A stretch of DNA of 64,000 bases. Source: Collinsella sp. TF08-11AT. GTDB taxonomy: Bacteria > Actinomycetota > Coriobacteriia > Coriobacteriales > Coriobacteriaceae. The stretch spans positions 26,353 through 90,352 of the forward strand of contig NZ_QSRL01000008.1 in assembly GCF_003437035.1 (NCBI RefSeq), read 5' to 3'. The translations under genes and the position numbers were made by a program. The notes under the pieces are model-generated. The model made no database searches. It was not told the origin of the DNA and saw nothing but the letters and a program-made list of their open reading frames with translations. Below are positions 32,013 to 41,065 of this stretch, piece by piece; positions within the stretch are counted from its first letter, which is position 1, and each line of letters begins with the position of its first letter.

Positions 32013-33092
32013 CTAGATCTTCGCAAGCTCCTCGGAGATGACGCGGCAGACGTCCTCAGCCTGAGGCATCACGCCGTACATCTCGAAGAAGCCGTGGTCG
32101 CAGCCGCGATAGCGAATCGCGGTGACGTCAACGCCCGCATCCTGCAGCCTCTTCGCGAATAGCTCGTCCTGATAGCGCAGGTAGTCATACTCGGAAGAGA
32201 TGATGACCGTGCGGGGGAACGCGCTCACGTCCTCCGCGAACAGGGCAGACACCCTCGGGTCGAGCATCTCCTCCGCATTGCCGTTGGTATACATCACTGG
32301 CAGGTCGTCGTTGGCGTTGCGGATGCGATCCACCCTGCTCAGAGCCTCGGCCCTCTGGTCGTTCACGATCTCATAGAGGTCATAGGACCATTCCTCCGGA
32401 ACAGGGCCGCCGTCGACGAGCGGATACAGCTCGGCCACGAGCTTGATCCTGTCCGCATGGGACCCGTCGAGGACGACGGCGTTGGTCAGGCTTCCGCCCG
32501 CGGAGTCGCCAGCCACGGCGACCCGCGTCGCGTCGACACCCAGCTCATCCGCATGCTCGACAAGCCAGTCGAGCGTCTTCACGCAGTCCTCGACACCACC
32601 GGGGAACATCGTCTCGGGAGACAAGCGGTACTCCGGGTAGATCGCGACGCAGCCCGTTCGCTCCGCGATGTCGCGCAGGCAGTTCTCGTACTGGCCAATG
32701 TTGCCCACCATGAAGCCGCCGCCGTGGATGAACACGAGCGCGGCGGAGCCGCACCCGTGGCCCTCGGGCGTGAAGACGTGCAGGGGAATGCCCCTGTCGC
32801 CAAAGTTCATGACGACGGTCTTCTTGGCGACGTTCGAGCCCCTCACGACATGGGTCTCCTTGTTGGGAGCGGAGCGCCACGCGATCACGTCCACCGGCCC
32901 CGCCGGCGCCGGGCCGGCGGCGAGCTTCGCATGGGCGCGCGCGTAGACGCGCGGATCGAGCACGCGCTCGCGCTCGTCTCCCGGCACGGGCTTCAGCAGG
33001 AGCTTCAGCCCGTTGGGCTCCACGACCTCCCTAGATCCACGCTCAAGCACTTCAAGCTCGGAAGTGGGGTACTTCCTCTCCTCGGTGCCCAT
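32013..33092 (-). CDS. Alpha/beta hydrolase, HSL-family esterase
   Basis: 359 residues. Oxyanion HGGGF motif near 119-123, catalytic Ser in GDSAGGS (~195), Asp in SSEYDYLR (~298) and His in CDHGF (~328): a complete hormone-sensitive-lipase-type triad. It would hydrolyse short acyl esters, for example acetyl groups from a sugar. It is the last gene of a run with an aldo-keto reductase (2 bases apart), PTS genes and an aldolase, suggesting sugar deacylation. An N-terminal extension of ~100 residues without recognised motifs is longer than the minimal family. Confidence 0.88.
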   Translation of the reverse strand: MGTEERKYPTSELEVLERGSREVVEPNGLKLLLKPVPGDERERVLDPRVYARAHAKLAAGPAPAGPVDVIAWRSAPNKETHVVRGSNVAKKTVVMNFGDRGIPLHVFTPEGHGCGSAALVFIHGGGFMVGNIGQYENCLRDIAERTGCVAIYPEYRLSPETMFPGGVEDCVKTLDWLVEHADELGVDATRVAVAGDSAGGSLTNAVVLDGSHADRIKLVAELYPLVDGGPVPEEWSYDLYEIVNDQRAEALSRVDRIRNANDDLPVMYTNGNAEEMLDPRVSALFAEDVSAFPRTVIISSEYDYLRYQDELFAKRLQDAGVDVTAIRYRGCDHGFFEMYGVMPQAEDVCRVISEELAKI

Positions 33093-33094
33093 GG

Positions 33095-34039
33095 CTAGCC
33101 GATCTTCAGCTCGTCAAGCTTGGCGTCAAGCTTGGCCATCTCATCGGCGGAAAGCTCCCACTCGAACGTCTCGCAGTTCTGAATCGCGTGGGCGTCCGTG
33201 CGCACGCCAACGAGCGCGGTGCCCACGTACTCCTTCTGGGTGCTCCAGTTCACGGCGACCTGTGCCACGGGCTTGTCATGAGCCTCGGCGATCTCGTCCA
33301 TGACCTTGAGCAGCTCCTGGACGCGCGAGAACTTGGGCTCCTGGAAGTAGTCGTAGAAGCCGCCACGAACATCGCCCTCCTCGAACTTCGGCAGCTCGCG
33401 GAACTTGCCCGACAGGATGCCCGCGCCAAGGGAGCCATAGGTGAAGGAGTCGATGCCACGCTCGTAGCCCCACTTGATAAGGTCCTCGGAGGAGCGGTCG
33501 ACCATGGAGTAGGGCGGCTGCTGGACGTCGACCTGAGCGACCTTCTCGCACTCCTCGATCATCTCGGTCGTGAAGTTGGAGACGCCGATGTGGCGAATCT
33601 TGCCTTGCTCCTTGAGGAGCTGGAGGGCGCACATCGTCTCGGAGAACGGGGTCTTGGCGTCGGGCCAGTGCACGAAGTAGAAGTCGATGTAGTCGGTGCG
33701 GAGATTGCGCAGCGAGCTCTCGACCTCCCTCATGATGTTCTTGAACGAAGAGTCGCGGTCATAGCCGGCGGCGCTGGTGATCAGGCCAACCTTGGTCGAG
33801 AGCAGGTAGCTCTCTCGGTCGACGCCCCTGAGCGCGTTGCCGACGACCTTCTCGGACGCGCCGTTGCCATAGCACGGCGCGGTGTCAATGAGGTTGACGC
33901 CGTGATCGAGCATGGTGCGGATGGCGGACATGCTGGCGGCGTCATCGTTCTCACCAAAGGAGTCGCCGCCGATCGCCCAGGTGCCCACGGCGAGCTGGGA
34001 GACGTCAACGTCGGAGTTCTTGAGGTGCGTGTAGCGCAT
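33095..34039 (-). CDS. Aldo/keto reductase
   Basis: 314 residues, (beta/alpha)8 NADPH-dependent oxidoreductase. Catalytic tetrad residues are visible: Asp/Tyr in DTAPCYGNGASEKVVG (~52-67), Lys in STKVGL (~82-87), His in FVHWPD (~121-126). The C-terminus has GVRTDAHAIQN for cofactor binding. In this operon it might reduce an aldehyde released by the class II aldolase, but that is inference. RBS AAGGAGA. Confidence 0.92.
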   Translation of the reverse strand: MRYTHLKNSDVDVSQLAVGTWAIGGDSFGENDDAASMSAIRTMLDHGVNLIDTAPCYGNGASEKVVGNALRGVDRESYLLSTKVGLITSAAGYDRDSSFKNIMREVESSLRNLRTDYIDFYFVHWPDAKTPFSETMCALQLLKEQGKIRHIGVSNFTTEMIEECEKVAQVDVQQPPYSMVDRSSEDLIKWGYERGIDSFTYGSLGAGILSGKFRELPKFEEGDVRGGFYDYFQEPKFSRVQELLKVMDEIAEAHDKPVAQVAVNWSTQKEYVGTALVGVRTDAHAIQNCETFEWELSADEMAKLDAKLDELKIG

Positions 34040-34136
34040 ATTCTCTCCTTCTAATGGGGCGGCACGCGTCGAATGTCCTCGATCGCGTGCCGCCAGGAAT
34101 TGCCTTGAACAGGCTTCGGATGATCCGGAAACCGCC

Positions 34137-34973
34137 TTACACGATGCCCACGAGGCCGAGGACGAGCGCCAGAACCATGATGCCGACCAGGATGATGTTG
34201 ACGTTCACGTTCTTCTTGCGCAGGAGCCAGAGGACGACGAGCGTAAGTCCCAGAGGCACGATGCCCTTGAAGATCGAGTCGAGGTAGGTCTGGATCATGA
34301 CGGGGTCGGAGTCCTGAACCGGAATGGACAGGATCGTGTTGAATTGGACGTTCGCCGCGGTCATGGCGCCGATCATCACCAGGCCGATCGTGGAGGTCGC
34401 CTTGGTGATGAGCTTCATGAGACCACCCTCGTACATCTCGGAGATGAAGTTGGTGCCCATGCTGAAGCCGAGGTAGGTCATGAAGTATCGGCAGAGGATC
34501 GACGGGATGTTGTAGATCAGCAGGAACATGATCGCGCCGAGGGGCGAGCCGCTCATGGCGAGGTTAATGCCGATGCCGGCGGCGATAACACGCAGGACGC
34601 CCCAGAAGATTGCGTCGCCGATGCCGGACATCGGGCCCATCAGGGAGACCTTGATACCGTCGATGGACTCGGTGTCGAAGTCTTCGTGCTGCGAGTTCTC
34701 CCTCTCCATGGAGGCGACGAGGCCCATGGCGAACGTGCCGACGTTCTGGGTAATGTTGTACCAAGTCGTGTGACGCTTCATGGCGTCGGCACGAGCCTCG
34801 GGGTCATCGGCGTAGTAGCGGTTAAGCGCGGGCTGGACGGAGTACAGCCAGCCGTCGGCGCCAGCCTTGACGGAACCGCCGGCGCAGGAAGCGAACACGG
34901 AGAAGGAGCGCAGGAAAATGCTGTTGAGCATCTTCTTGTCTTCAGGGCTCACATTCTTGGTCAGGTTGCTCAT
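34137..34973 (-). CDS. PTS mannose/fructose/sorbose family subunit IID
   Basis: 278 residues. Starts MSNLTKNVSPEDKKML, then FLRSFSVFASCAGG and an NTQPxLxGxxxG-like NTHPFVAT-equivalent region (FNTHP is replaced by HTTWYNITQNVGTFAMGL), with several C-terminal membrane segments. It is the second membrane subunit of a mannose-type PTS permease. Its ATG overlaps the IIC stop codon (ATGA), so the two are translationally coupled. Substrate not readable. Confidence 0.88.
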   Translation of the reverse strand: MSNLTKNVSPEDKKMLNSIFLRSFSVFASCAGGSVKAGADGWLYSVQPALNRYYADDPEARADAMKRHTTWYNITQNVGTFAMGLVASMERENSQHEDFDTESIDGIKVSLMGPMSGIGDAIFWGVLRVIAAGIGINLAMSGSPLGAIMFLLIYNIPSILCRYFMTYLGFSMGTNFISEMYEGGLMKLITKATSTIGLVMIGAMTAANVQFNTILSIPVQDSDPVMIQTYLDSIFKGIVPLGLTLVVLWLLRKKNVNVNIILVGIMVLALVLGLVGIV

Positions 34974-35782
34974 GCGAAGAAATCCTCCTCGTCGCTGGTT
35001 ACAGAGTCGCCGGAAACGGCCTGGGTGGCCACTCCCTTCTTGGTGAGATCGAAGATCTCCTTGTCGCGGAGGGCGGAGGCAACCGCGATGATGACACCGA
35101 GAACTGCGATGGCGATCATCGGGAGGCCGAGGTACTGGTAGAGCGTAAAGCCCAAGAAGAAGTAGATGCTGAGCTCGGTGCTCCACAGCATCTGGAGCAG
35201 GAGCGCCATACCAACGGCGGGCAGGAGGGCACCCACGGCGTTGAGGCCGCTCATGACATTGGCCGGAATCTGGTTGACAATGGCGGCAACGGGCTCGGCG
35301 CCAAGGTAAACGCCGAGGAAGGCGATGAGGCCAAAGGCGGCGTACTTAACGAACCAGAGAACGAAGTGCTGAAGCGCGAGGCCCTTCTCGTTGCCCTCGG
35401 CGGCCATCTTGTCAAAGGTGGCTGCGAAGAACGCGAGGAACACGTTGTTCATGAAGATCGAGAGAAATGCGGTGACGACGCCCACGGGAACGGCCAGTGT
35501 GATGGCGGCACCCTGGTCGATACCAGCGCCAACGGTGAAGGCGACGGCGAGGGCGGTCGCGGTAACAGGCTCGGCGGAGATAGCGCCACCAATGTTAACC
35601 GCGCCCATGAAGATCGCCTCGAGAGAGGCACCGATGATGACACCGGTCTTGACGTCGCCCATCAGGAGGCCCGCAACGAGACCTACCACGAGAGGACGCT
35701 CGATCATGCACTGACCGAGAACCCAGTTGCCGCCGTAGCAAATCAGCACGGTCAACCAGGCCATTATTGCCAACCCAACCAT
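34970..35782 (-). CDS. PTS mannose/fructose/sorbose family subunit IIC
   Basis: 270 residues, multi-pass membrane protein. Typical features: GQCMIERPLVVGLVAGLLMGD and GASLEAIFMGAVNIGGAISAEPVTATALA at the N-terminal half. It forms the translocation channel with IID. RBS GAAAGGAAG. Flanked by IIB (46 bases upstream) and IID (4-base overlap). Confidence 0.93.
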   Translation of the reverse strand: MVGLAIMAWLTVLICYGGNWVLGQCMIERPLVVGLVAGLLMGDVKTGVIIGASLEAIFMGAVNIGGAISAEPVTATALAVAFTVGAGIDQGAAITLAVPVGVVTAFLSIFMNNVFLAFFAATFDKMAAEGNEKGLALQHFVLWFVKYAAFGLIAFLGVYLGAEPVAAIVNQIPANVMSGLNAVGALLPAVGMALLLQMLWSTELSIYFFLGFTLYQYLGLPMIAIAVLGVIIAVASALRDKEIFDLTKKGVATQAVSGDSVTSDEEDFFA

Positions 35783-35828
35783 TTGACTTCCTTTCTTTCA
35801 TTTCATTTGGCCGCCTGGCCAAATCCCC

Positions 35829-36332
35829 TTATTTCCCCGCCGCCTCGATCAGACTCTTGAGAGGAGTCTTGGGATTGGACGGGATAAGCTGATGGAAAAC
35901 CGGAATACCCTGCTCGCAAAGCTCCTTCGCGGCCTCGAGCTCATCCGGGTTGAGCATGATCGTGGAGTTGAGGGCGACCTTGCTATCCGGATCGGACTTG
36001 TCGAAGCGGCCGACGTTGGCAACGTTCACGCCCTCAATCTTGCCCGGCGCGCCCTTAACGAGCTCAAGCACGTCACGCACGCAGTTGGTGAGCGCGAAGA
36101 TGCGCATGGAGTCCGCGCGCGGATCGTTCGCGATGCGGCAGGCATCCGGAACGTCCTTGACGAGGAGTTTCTGGCCCGCCGGCGTACCCATGGAAAGCGT
36201 CATGCGAAGGGCGTCGCTCTCCACGGCGTGCTTGTTGGCGACGATGATCCTGGTGGTGTTGAGCTCCTTGGTCCACACCAGGGCGACCTGTCCGTGAATC
36301 AGACGGTCATCGACTCGAACCTGAACAATCAT
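35829..36332 (-). CDS. PTS mannose/fructose/sorbose family subunit IIB
   Basis: 167 residues. Phosphoryl histidine in DDRLIHGQVALVW (His15), as in ManX/SorB-type IIB proteins, followed by RIIVANKHAVESD. It transfers phosphate from IIA to the incoming sugar. Confidence 0.93.
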   Translation of the reverse strand: MIVQVRVDDRLIHGQVALVWTKELNTTRIIVANKHAVESDALRMTLSMGTPAGQKLLVKDVPDACRIANDPRADSMRIFALTNCVRDVLELVKGAPGKIEGVNVANVGRFDKSDPDSKVALNSTIMLNPDELEAAKELCEQGIPVFHQLIPSNPKTPLKSLIEAAGK

Positions 36333-36361
36333 TGCTTCCTCTCTCTACTTGTTAGTACTCT

Positions 36362-36790
36362 CTAATCAAAGAAGTCTCCCTCGGACTCCTCGTTGTCCGC
36401 GGCCTTGCTCGGAGGCTCGACGACCTGCATCGTCGCCCTCGCCAGCTCGACGCTCTGCTTGATCGAATCTGCCGTGACCGGCTCGGCGCCGAGGAGCGTC
36501 TCGATCACGAGGCCGAGGTTCATACCGGTGACGTGGACGATTCCGCGCTTCTCCGGCTCCATAAGGACGACCTTCTGGAAGACGGAACCACCGTAGATGT
36601 CGGTGAAGATGATGGCCTCGTCCTCAGGGCCCACCGAGTCAATAAAGGCCTGGATGCGAGGGGTGAAATCGGAGTCGTCCACGTAGCAGTCAACTGCCTC
36701 CACCATGTCCGCCATGCCGGTCAGGATTCCGATCGAGCTCCTGATTCCGCTTGCGAGGTGGCCGTGCGACGCGACAAGAACTTTCTTCAT
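36362..36790 (-). CDS. PTS mannose family subunit IIA
   Basis: 142 residues. Phosphoryl histidine in VLVASHGHLASGI (His9 or His11 region), then FTDIYGGSVF. It receives phosphate from HPr. It is a separate polypeptide from IIB here, whereas E. coli ManX fuses them. Its start lies 10 bases after the aldolase stop codon; RBS GGAGAG. Confidence 0.93.
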   Translation of the reverse strand: MKKVLVASHGHLASGIRSSIGILTGMADMVEAVDCYVDDSDFTPRIQAFIDSVGPEDEAIIFTDIYGGSVFQKVVLMEPEKRGIVHVTGMNLGLVIETLLGAEPVTADSIKQSVELARATMQVVEPPSKAADNEESEGDFFD

Positions 36791-36800
36791 CGAGTCTCTC

Positions 36801-37655
36801 CTAGAGCGAATAGTGGTTGGGGTTCAGAAGCTGGATCTTGCTGACGACGAACGCGCGCATGTCGGGGGCGGCGTCCATCAGGAGGCCTATGCCGTTGCCG
36901 TCGTTCTTACCGGAGTTGATGTCCTTCTCGAAGGCGCGGTACATGGAACGGAAGTACTCCGTGGCGATGTTGAACTTACTCATGCCGAGGTTCACGGCCT
37001 CCTGGAGCTGCTCGTCGGGGATGTCGGAGCATCCGTGCATGACGAGGGGGACGCTGACGGCCTCCCTGCAGGCCTTGATGCGCTCCATGTCGAGGTTCGG
37101 GACCTTGACATAGGGGCCGTGGGCATTGCCGACGGCGATGGCGAGCGAGCCGCAACCGGTGCCCTCGACAAACTCCTCGGCGAGGTTCGGGTCGGTGTAG
37201 TGGTCGCTGTTCACGAAGTCGTTGGCGTCAGAGCCGTTGCCGACATGGCCGAGCTCGGCCTCGATGTCGACGTCGAAGATCTTGGCGACCTGGACGACGT
37301 CCTTCGTGAGCTGGAAGTTCTCCTCATAGGGAAGTGAGGAGCCGTCGACCATGACGGATGGGAAGCCGGCCTTGACGCCCTTGACGGCGATCTCGTAACC
37401 AGCGGAGTGATCCTGGTGGACGGCGACGGGCACGCTCGCGCGCTCGGCGTAATAGCGGGCGGCGAAGGCGATGATGTCGAGGGCGCAGTGGTCCTCGAAG
37501 CCAGGCCAGTACTGGATGATGATGGGCATGTGCTCATCCTCGGCGGCCTGGATCGCATAACGGATGGTCTCCGTATTGATGACGTTAATCGCGGGCACGC
37601 CATAGTGGTGCTCGGTCGCATGTTGAAGAAGCTCGTTGACCTTGATGAGTGACAT
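36801..37655 (-). CDS. Class II ketose-bisphosphate aldolase family protein
   Basis: 284 residues, Fba/GatY/KbaY family, Zn-dependent aldol cleavage. Zn-ligand region VHQDHS (His/Asp near 79-83), EAELGHVG (~133-140) and NAHGPYVKVP (~178-187) are present. The usual GGSG loop after the last Zn histidine reads MHGCSDIPDE instead of HGGSGxxDE, so the phosphate loop is altered. No sugar kinase is nearby: the enzyme may act on a ketose 1-phosphate delivered by the mannose-type PTS, not on a bisphosphate. First PTS-operon gene after the MFS gene. Confidence 0.88.
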   Translation of the reverse strand: MSLIKVNELLQHATEHHYGVPAINVINTETIRYAIQAAEDEHMPIIIQYWPGFEDHCALDIIAFAARYYAERASVPVAVHQDHSAGYEIAVKGVKAGFPSVMVDGSSLPYEENFQLTKDVVQVAKIFDVDIEAELGHVGNGSDANDFVNSDHYTDPNLAEEFVEGTGCGSLAIAVGNAHGPYVKVPNLDMERIKACREAVSVPLVMHGCSDIPDEQLQEAVNLGMSKFNIATEYFRSMYRAFEKDINSGKNDGNGIGLLMDAAPDMRAFVVSKIQLLNPNHYSL

Positions 37656-37769
37656 CTTTGTCTTCCTTTCACCTGAATAATCATTGGATCGGACAGTTCT
37701 CAGCTCGTCAGCTGGTTGAACACGAAGCGAAGCGCGAGGCAGGCAGGCGCTTGCGAGGCGCGGTGGAGC

Positions 37770-38972
37770 CTATGCGGCCGCCTGGCCCTCAGGCTGCGGC
37801 GCCGCGCTTCGACGCCATAGCACGTACGCCACAAGAGCAGCGACTGCAGCAATCGTTGAAGCGAGGGCGAAGGCCAGGAAACCCGCGTGCGTGCCGAGCG
37901 CATCGCACGCCCAACCGCCAAACAGGTTCGCAACCACGACGGACAGACCGCTCTGGACCATCGCGAAGGCGCTCTGACCTCGAGCGCGACAATCCTCGTA
38001 AGTGTGGTTGGCAATGTAGGTAACGCAGGAGTAGTAGACGGTCATGTAACTCACGCTCTGCAGCAGCTGGCCGCAGACCATGACCGGGACGATGCCGGTG
38101 CCCACAAGCACGAGCCTGAGCGCCGCCATGAAGCAGGAAAAGATCAGGAGGTTCATCTCGCCGAAGCGCCTGACCAGCTTGGAGGAAACGAGCAGGATGG
38201 GGATCTCGCTCGCAGCGGAGACCGCACTCAGGACGCCCACGAGGTTCTGACCCTCGCCAAGCTCGACCGCGTAGCGGCCCAAGAACGCCCCGATGAAGCC
38301 AATCGCGGCCGAACTGATGAAGGCGAAGACCAAGACGAAGGCGATCTCATTGCTGGTGAACAGCGAGAGGAGGCCCTTTCCGTGGGAGACCTTGGGATCG
38401 TCCGCGGCATTGGCGCGAATTCCCGCCTCGGGGAGGCGCCACATGTGAGCCGCGAAGACCACCAGCGCGGCGGAGACCACCGTGAACTGGATTTGAGGAG
38501 CCATGTCGAGCAGCCGACCGACGATCAGGACGACGATGGCATAGCCGATAGTGCCACCCATGCGAATGCGAGAAAAGTCCAGGCCAGAGCGATCCGCGAG
38601 CTCGATGACGAGGGAGTCGCTCAGGGGCAGGAGCCCCGAGAAAAACGCCGAGAATGCAAAGGTTACGAGAAGGACCGGGACGAACGTCGACGCCAGGTAA
38701 TACAGCGGAGCGAGTACCGCCGCCGCAAGGCAGAGGGCCACGATGACCGCGCGGCGGCGCCCGAGCTTGTCGGCGATCGTCGACCAGAGCGGCTGGATGG
38801 CGAGCGCACACACCGGGGTCGCCGCGAGGAGAATGCCGGTCTGGGCCGCGCTGAGGCCGAGGCTCGTGTAGTGAGCGGAGAGAAACGGCGAGTACACACC
38901 CGCGCAGACCCAGTAGAGTACGTTCGCGAAGAACAGCGAAGTCATGCTTGCGTTTGTCTTGGCGTTGTGCAT
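37770..38972 (-). CDS. MFS transporter, sugar-type (MFS_1-like)
   Basis: 400 residues, 12 membrane segments: YWVCAGVYSPFLSAHYTSLGLS at the start, ADKLGRRRA loop between TM2 and TM3, RIRMGGTIGYAI in TM5. The look is that of the LacY/NupG-like 'MFS_1_like' group that takes up sugars or nucleosides. It precedes the aldolase-PTS run on the same strand and is divergent from the RpiR regulator. It may import a second form of the substrate, such as an oligosaccharide. Confidence 0.85.
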   Translation of the reverse strand: MHNAKTNASMTSLFFANVLYWVCAGVYSPFLSAHYTSLGLSAAQTGILLAATPVCALAIQPLWSTIADKLGRRRAVIVALCLAAAVLAPLYYLASTFVPVLLVTFAFSAFFSGLLPLSDSLVIELADRSGLDFSRIRMGGTIGYAIVVLIVGRLLDMAPQIQFTVVSAALVVFAAHMWRLPEAGIRANAADDPKVSHGKGLLSLFTSNEIAFVLVFAFISSAAIGFIGAFLGRYAVELGEGQNLVGVLSAVSAASEIPILLVSSKLVRRFGEMNLLIFSCFMAALRLVLVGTGIVPVMVCGQLLQSVSYMTVYYSCVTYIANHTYEDCRARGQSAFAMVQSGLSVVVANLFGGWACDALGTHAGFLAFALASTIAAVAALVAYVLWRRSAAPQPEGQAAA

Positions 38973-39173
38973 CGTGCTTCTCCCTTCTTGCTCGCCGGGT
39001 GCCTGTCTGGGCTTCGAAGTGATTCACCATCTAGCGTGAAACGGAGTTGCGAGGCGTTGAAACAATGTTCTGTTGTTTCATCGTTTTCGTGCCGTTGTTT
39101 CACGGCTCATAAGATAGCAGCTCAAGCTGAGATTGCGCCGAGGAAGTACCGATTTACCGTGAACGGTAGGAAA

Positions 39174-39202
39174 TCAGCGGTGAAACGCTATTTCACCGCT
39201 GA
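39174..39202. promoter_or_regulatory. RpiR-type operator, 12-bp perfect inverted repeat
   Basis: TCAGCGGTGAAA, CGCTA, TTTCACCGCTGA. The 300-base divergent region also has several further TGAAAC/GTTTCA half-sites (around 39037-39106 and 39203) and a TACCGT/ACGGTA dyad. It would control both the RpiR gene and the MFS-PTS operon. Confidence 0.7.
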
Positions 39203-39272
39203 TGAAACATTTTGCTTATTTTTCACCTCTCTTGACCTAAGATACAAAGCAAGCTAGGACCAAGGAGTAACC

Positions 39273-40136
39273 ATGGATAAGACAGGAGATGTGCTCAGCC
39301 ACATCTGCGCGGTCATGAGCAGCCTATCCCCCTCGGAGAAGGCAATCGCAACGTATGTGCTCGACCACCCGTCGGATGTCGCAACGATGACCGTCCGCGA
39401 ACTCGCCGCAGAAACCGGTACGTCACCGGCGTCTGTTTCGAGATTCGCAAGGACGCTTGACTACCGAACCTATTCGGACATGCGTCTGGCGCTCGGCATA
39501 TCCATCAGCAGGGCATCCGGCGAAGAAAAGGCCACGGACGGCAGGATTACTCTGGACGACGTCGAGGGCTCCATCAAGTACGTCCTGTCTCACAAGGTCA
39601 AGGAGCTCTCCCAAACCGCCTCGCTCATTGACTCCGATGACTTTTCGGCAGTCGTCAATCTGCTCCACAACGCCAACCTCGTCCTGATCGCGGGCGTCGG
39701 CAACTCGATTAACATGGGCGTAAACGCGGCGTTCAAGCTCTCGCAGGTTGGAGTCAGAGCGTTTTGCCCCAGTACCACCGAAGCCATGGTCTCCGTCGCA
39801 ACCAGCCTCAAGGAGAATGACGTTCTGCTCGTCATTTCGACGTCCGGATACTCGAAGCGCCTCGTCAACATATTCGACTCTGCCGAGGATTCGAACACCC
39901 CCATCATCATGATCACAGACAACCCGGATACGCCGCTCGCGAAGCGTGCCACGCATATCATCCGAGCCATCTCGCGAGATCAGGCCATCACCGGAACCGA
40001 GATCGCCTTCTCGCACAGCTCGATCAACTTCGTCATCGAGCTGCTGTTCCTCTTCCTGACCTCTTGCTGGGATGACCCGGTAGAGTTTAACAGGATCATC
40101 TCGAAGAATCTCATGGGAGACAAGCAATACAGCTAG
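39273..40136 (+). CDS. RpiR/MurR family transcriptional regulator
   Basis: 287 residues. N-terminal RpiR helix-turn-helix (SPSEKAIATYVLDHP, TVRELAAETGTSPASVSRFAR) and a C-terminal SIS domain (VLIAGVGNSINMGVNAAF, VISTSGYSKRLV) that binds a phosphosugar. RBS AAGGAG. Divergent from the MFS-aldolase-PTS operon and followed by a HAD phosphatase gene. The ligand is probably the PTS product. Confidence 0.92.
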   Translation: MDKTGDVLSHICAVMSSLSPSEKAIATYVLDHPSDVATMTVRELAAETGTSPASVSRFARTLDYRTYSDMRLALGISISRASGEEKATDGRITLDDVEGSIKYVLSHKVKELSQTASLIDSDDFSAVVNLLHNANLVLIAGVGNSINMGVNAAFKLSQVGVRAFCPSTTEAMVSVATSLKENDVLLVISTSGYSKRLVNIFDSAEDSNTPIIMITDNPDTPLAKRATHIIRAISRDQAITGTEIAFSHSSINFVIELLFLFLTSCWDDPVEFNRIISKNLMGDKQYS

Positions 40137-40185
40137 GACGACGCACGCCGGCGCACCGATGCCCAGACCGAAACGGGAGGACCCC

Positions 40186-41013
40186 TTGATAAAGCTCATC
40201 CTCGCAGACATGGATGGGACCCTGTTGCCGTTTGGCTCAAGGGTCGTATCGGAGCGCACGCACAGCGCGATTCTTTCGGCGCTCGATGCGGGCATCGCGT
40301 TCGGCCCCGCAAGCGGGCGCGACTACGCCGACCTGGCCGATGCCTTTGACGGCGACGCGCGCTGTTTCTCGACCGGCATCATGGCCAACGGAAAGAAGGT
40401 CTTCTCCAGCGGCGAACTCGTGTTCAAAAAGACGCTCTCGACGGAGGCCCTCGTCAAGCTCGATAGCGCTGTACGCCCCTACGCGGGGACGTCACTCTGG
40501 CTAGTCGCCGATGTCGATGAGACAGGCAAGCGCTGCGAGCAGTTCCTCTGCGCCGTCGAGCCTGGCGACGAATTCGCCCTGGAAGTCGTTAAGGACTCCG
40601 GAAGAGACATGGCGCTCGGAGACGTGCCCACGAACCGTGACGTCATAACCGCCGGCATCTTCGTCAACGTCAGCTCCGCCCCGACGGAAGTCGTTCGGAG
40701 TCGATGCAAGGAAGCCTGCCCAGAACTTGATTCCCCCTCGCCCGTCCCATTCTTCCTCGATGTTGTTCCGGCTGGCTGGAGCAAGGTAAACGGACTCGAC
40801 GCGCTTCTCGGCAGCCTTGGGGTCACGCTGGACGAGGTCGCTTTTATCGGAGACTCGGAAAACGACGTGACGCTCCTCGAAAAGGTGCCGAACTCCTACG
40901 CAGTCGCGGGCGCGATGCCAGAGGCGAAGGCCGCGGCCCATCACCTGATCGGGAACGCAGCCGAGGACTCCGTCGCGAAGCTCATCGAACAGATTGTCCA
41001 GCAGCGAGGCTAG
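40186..41013 (+). CDS. Cof-type HAD-IIB family phosphatase
   Basis: 275 residues, complete. Nucleophile motif ADMDGTLL at the N-terminus (Asp-x-Asp), motif II in GPASGR, Lys in VPAGWSKVNGL, motif IV GDSENDVTLL. Likely substrate: a sugar phosphate or PLP-type compound. TTG at 40186 is favoured because GGGAGG lies five bases before it; an ATG at 40159 lacks a site. It follows the RpiR gene, so it probably belongs to the same island pathway. Confidence 0.88.
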   Translation: MIKLILADMDGTLLPFGSRVVSERTHSAILSALDAGIAFGPASGRDYADLADAFDGDARCFSTGIMANGKKVFSSGELVFKKTLSTEALVKLDSAVRPYAGTSLWLVADVDETGKRCEQFLCAVEPGDEFALEVVKDSGRDMALGDVPTNRDVITAGIFVNVSSAPTEVVRSRCKEACPELDSPSPVPFFLDVVPAGWSKVNGLDALLGSLGVTLDEVAFIGDSENDVTLLEKVPNSYAVAGAMPEAKAAAHHLIGNAAEDSVAKLIEQIVQQRG

Positions 41014-41065
41014 GGTTCCGCCAGCGTGGCATGCGCCGCGTGCCTCGTCATCCGTTCGTGGCGCG

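Noticed and set aside
31526..32026. 166-codon minus-strand frame across the HAD remnant
   Set aside because: It reads the HAD segment in the wrong frame and continues into the scar; the correct frame is the truncated HAD.
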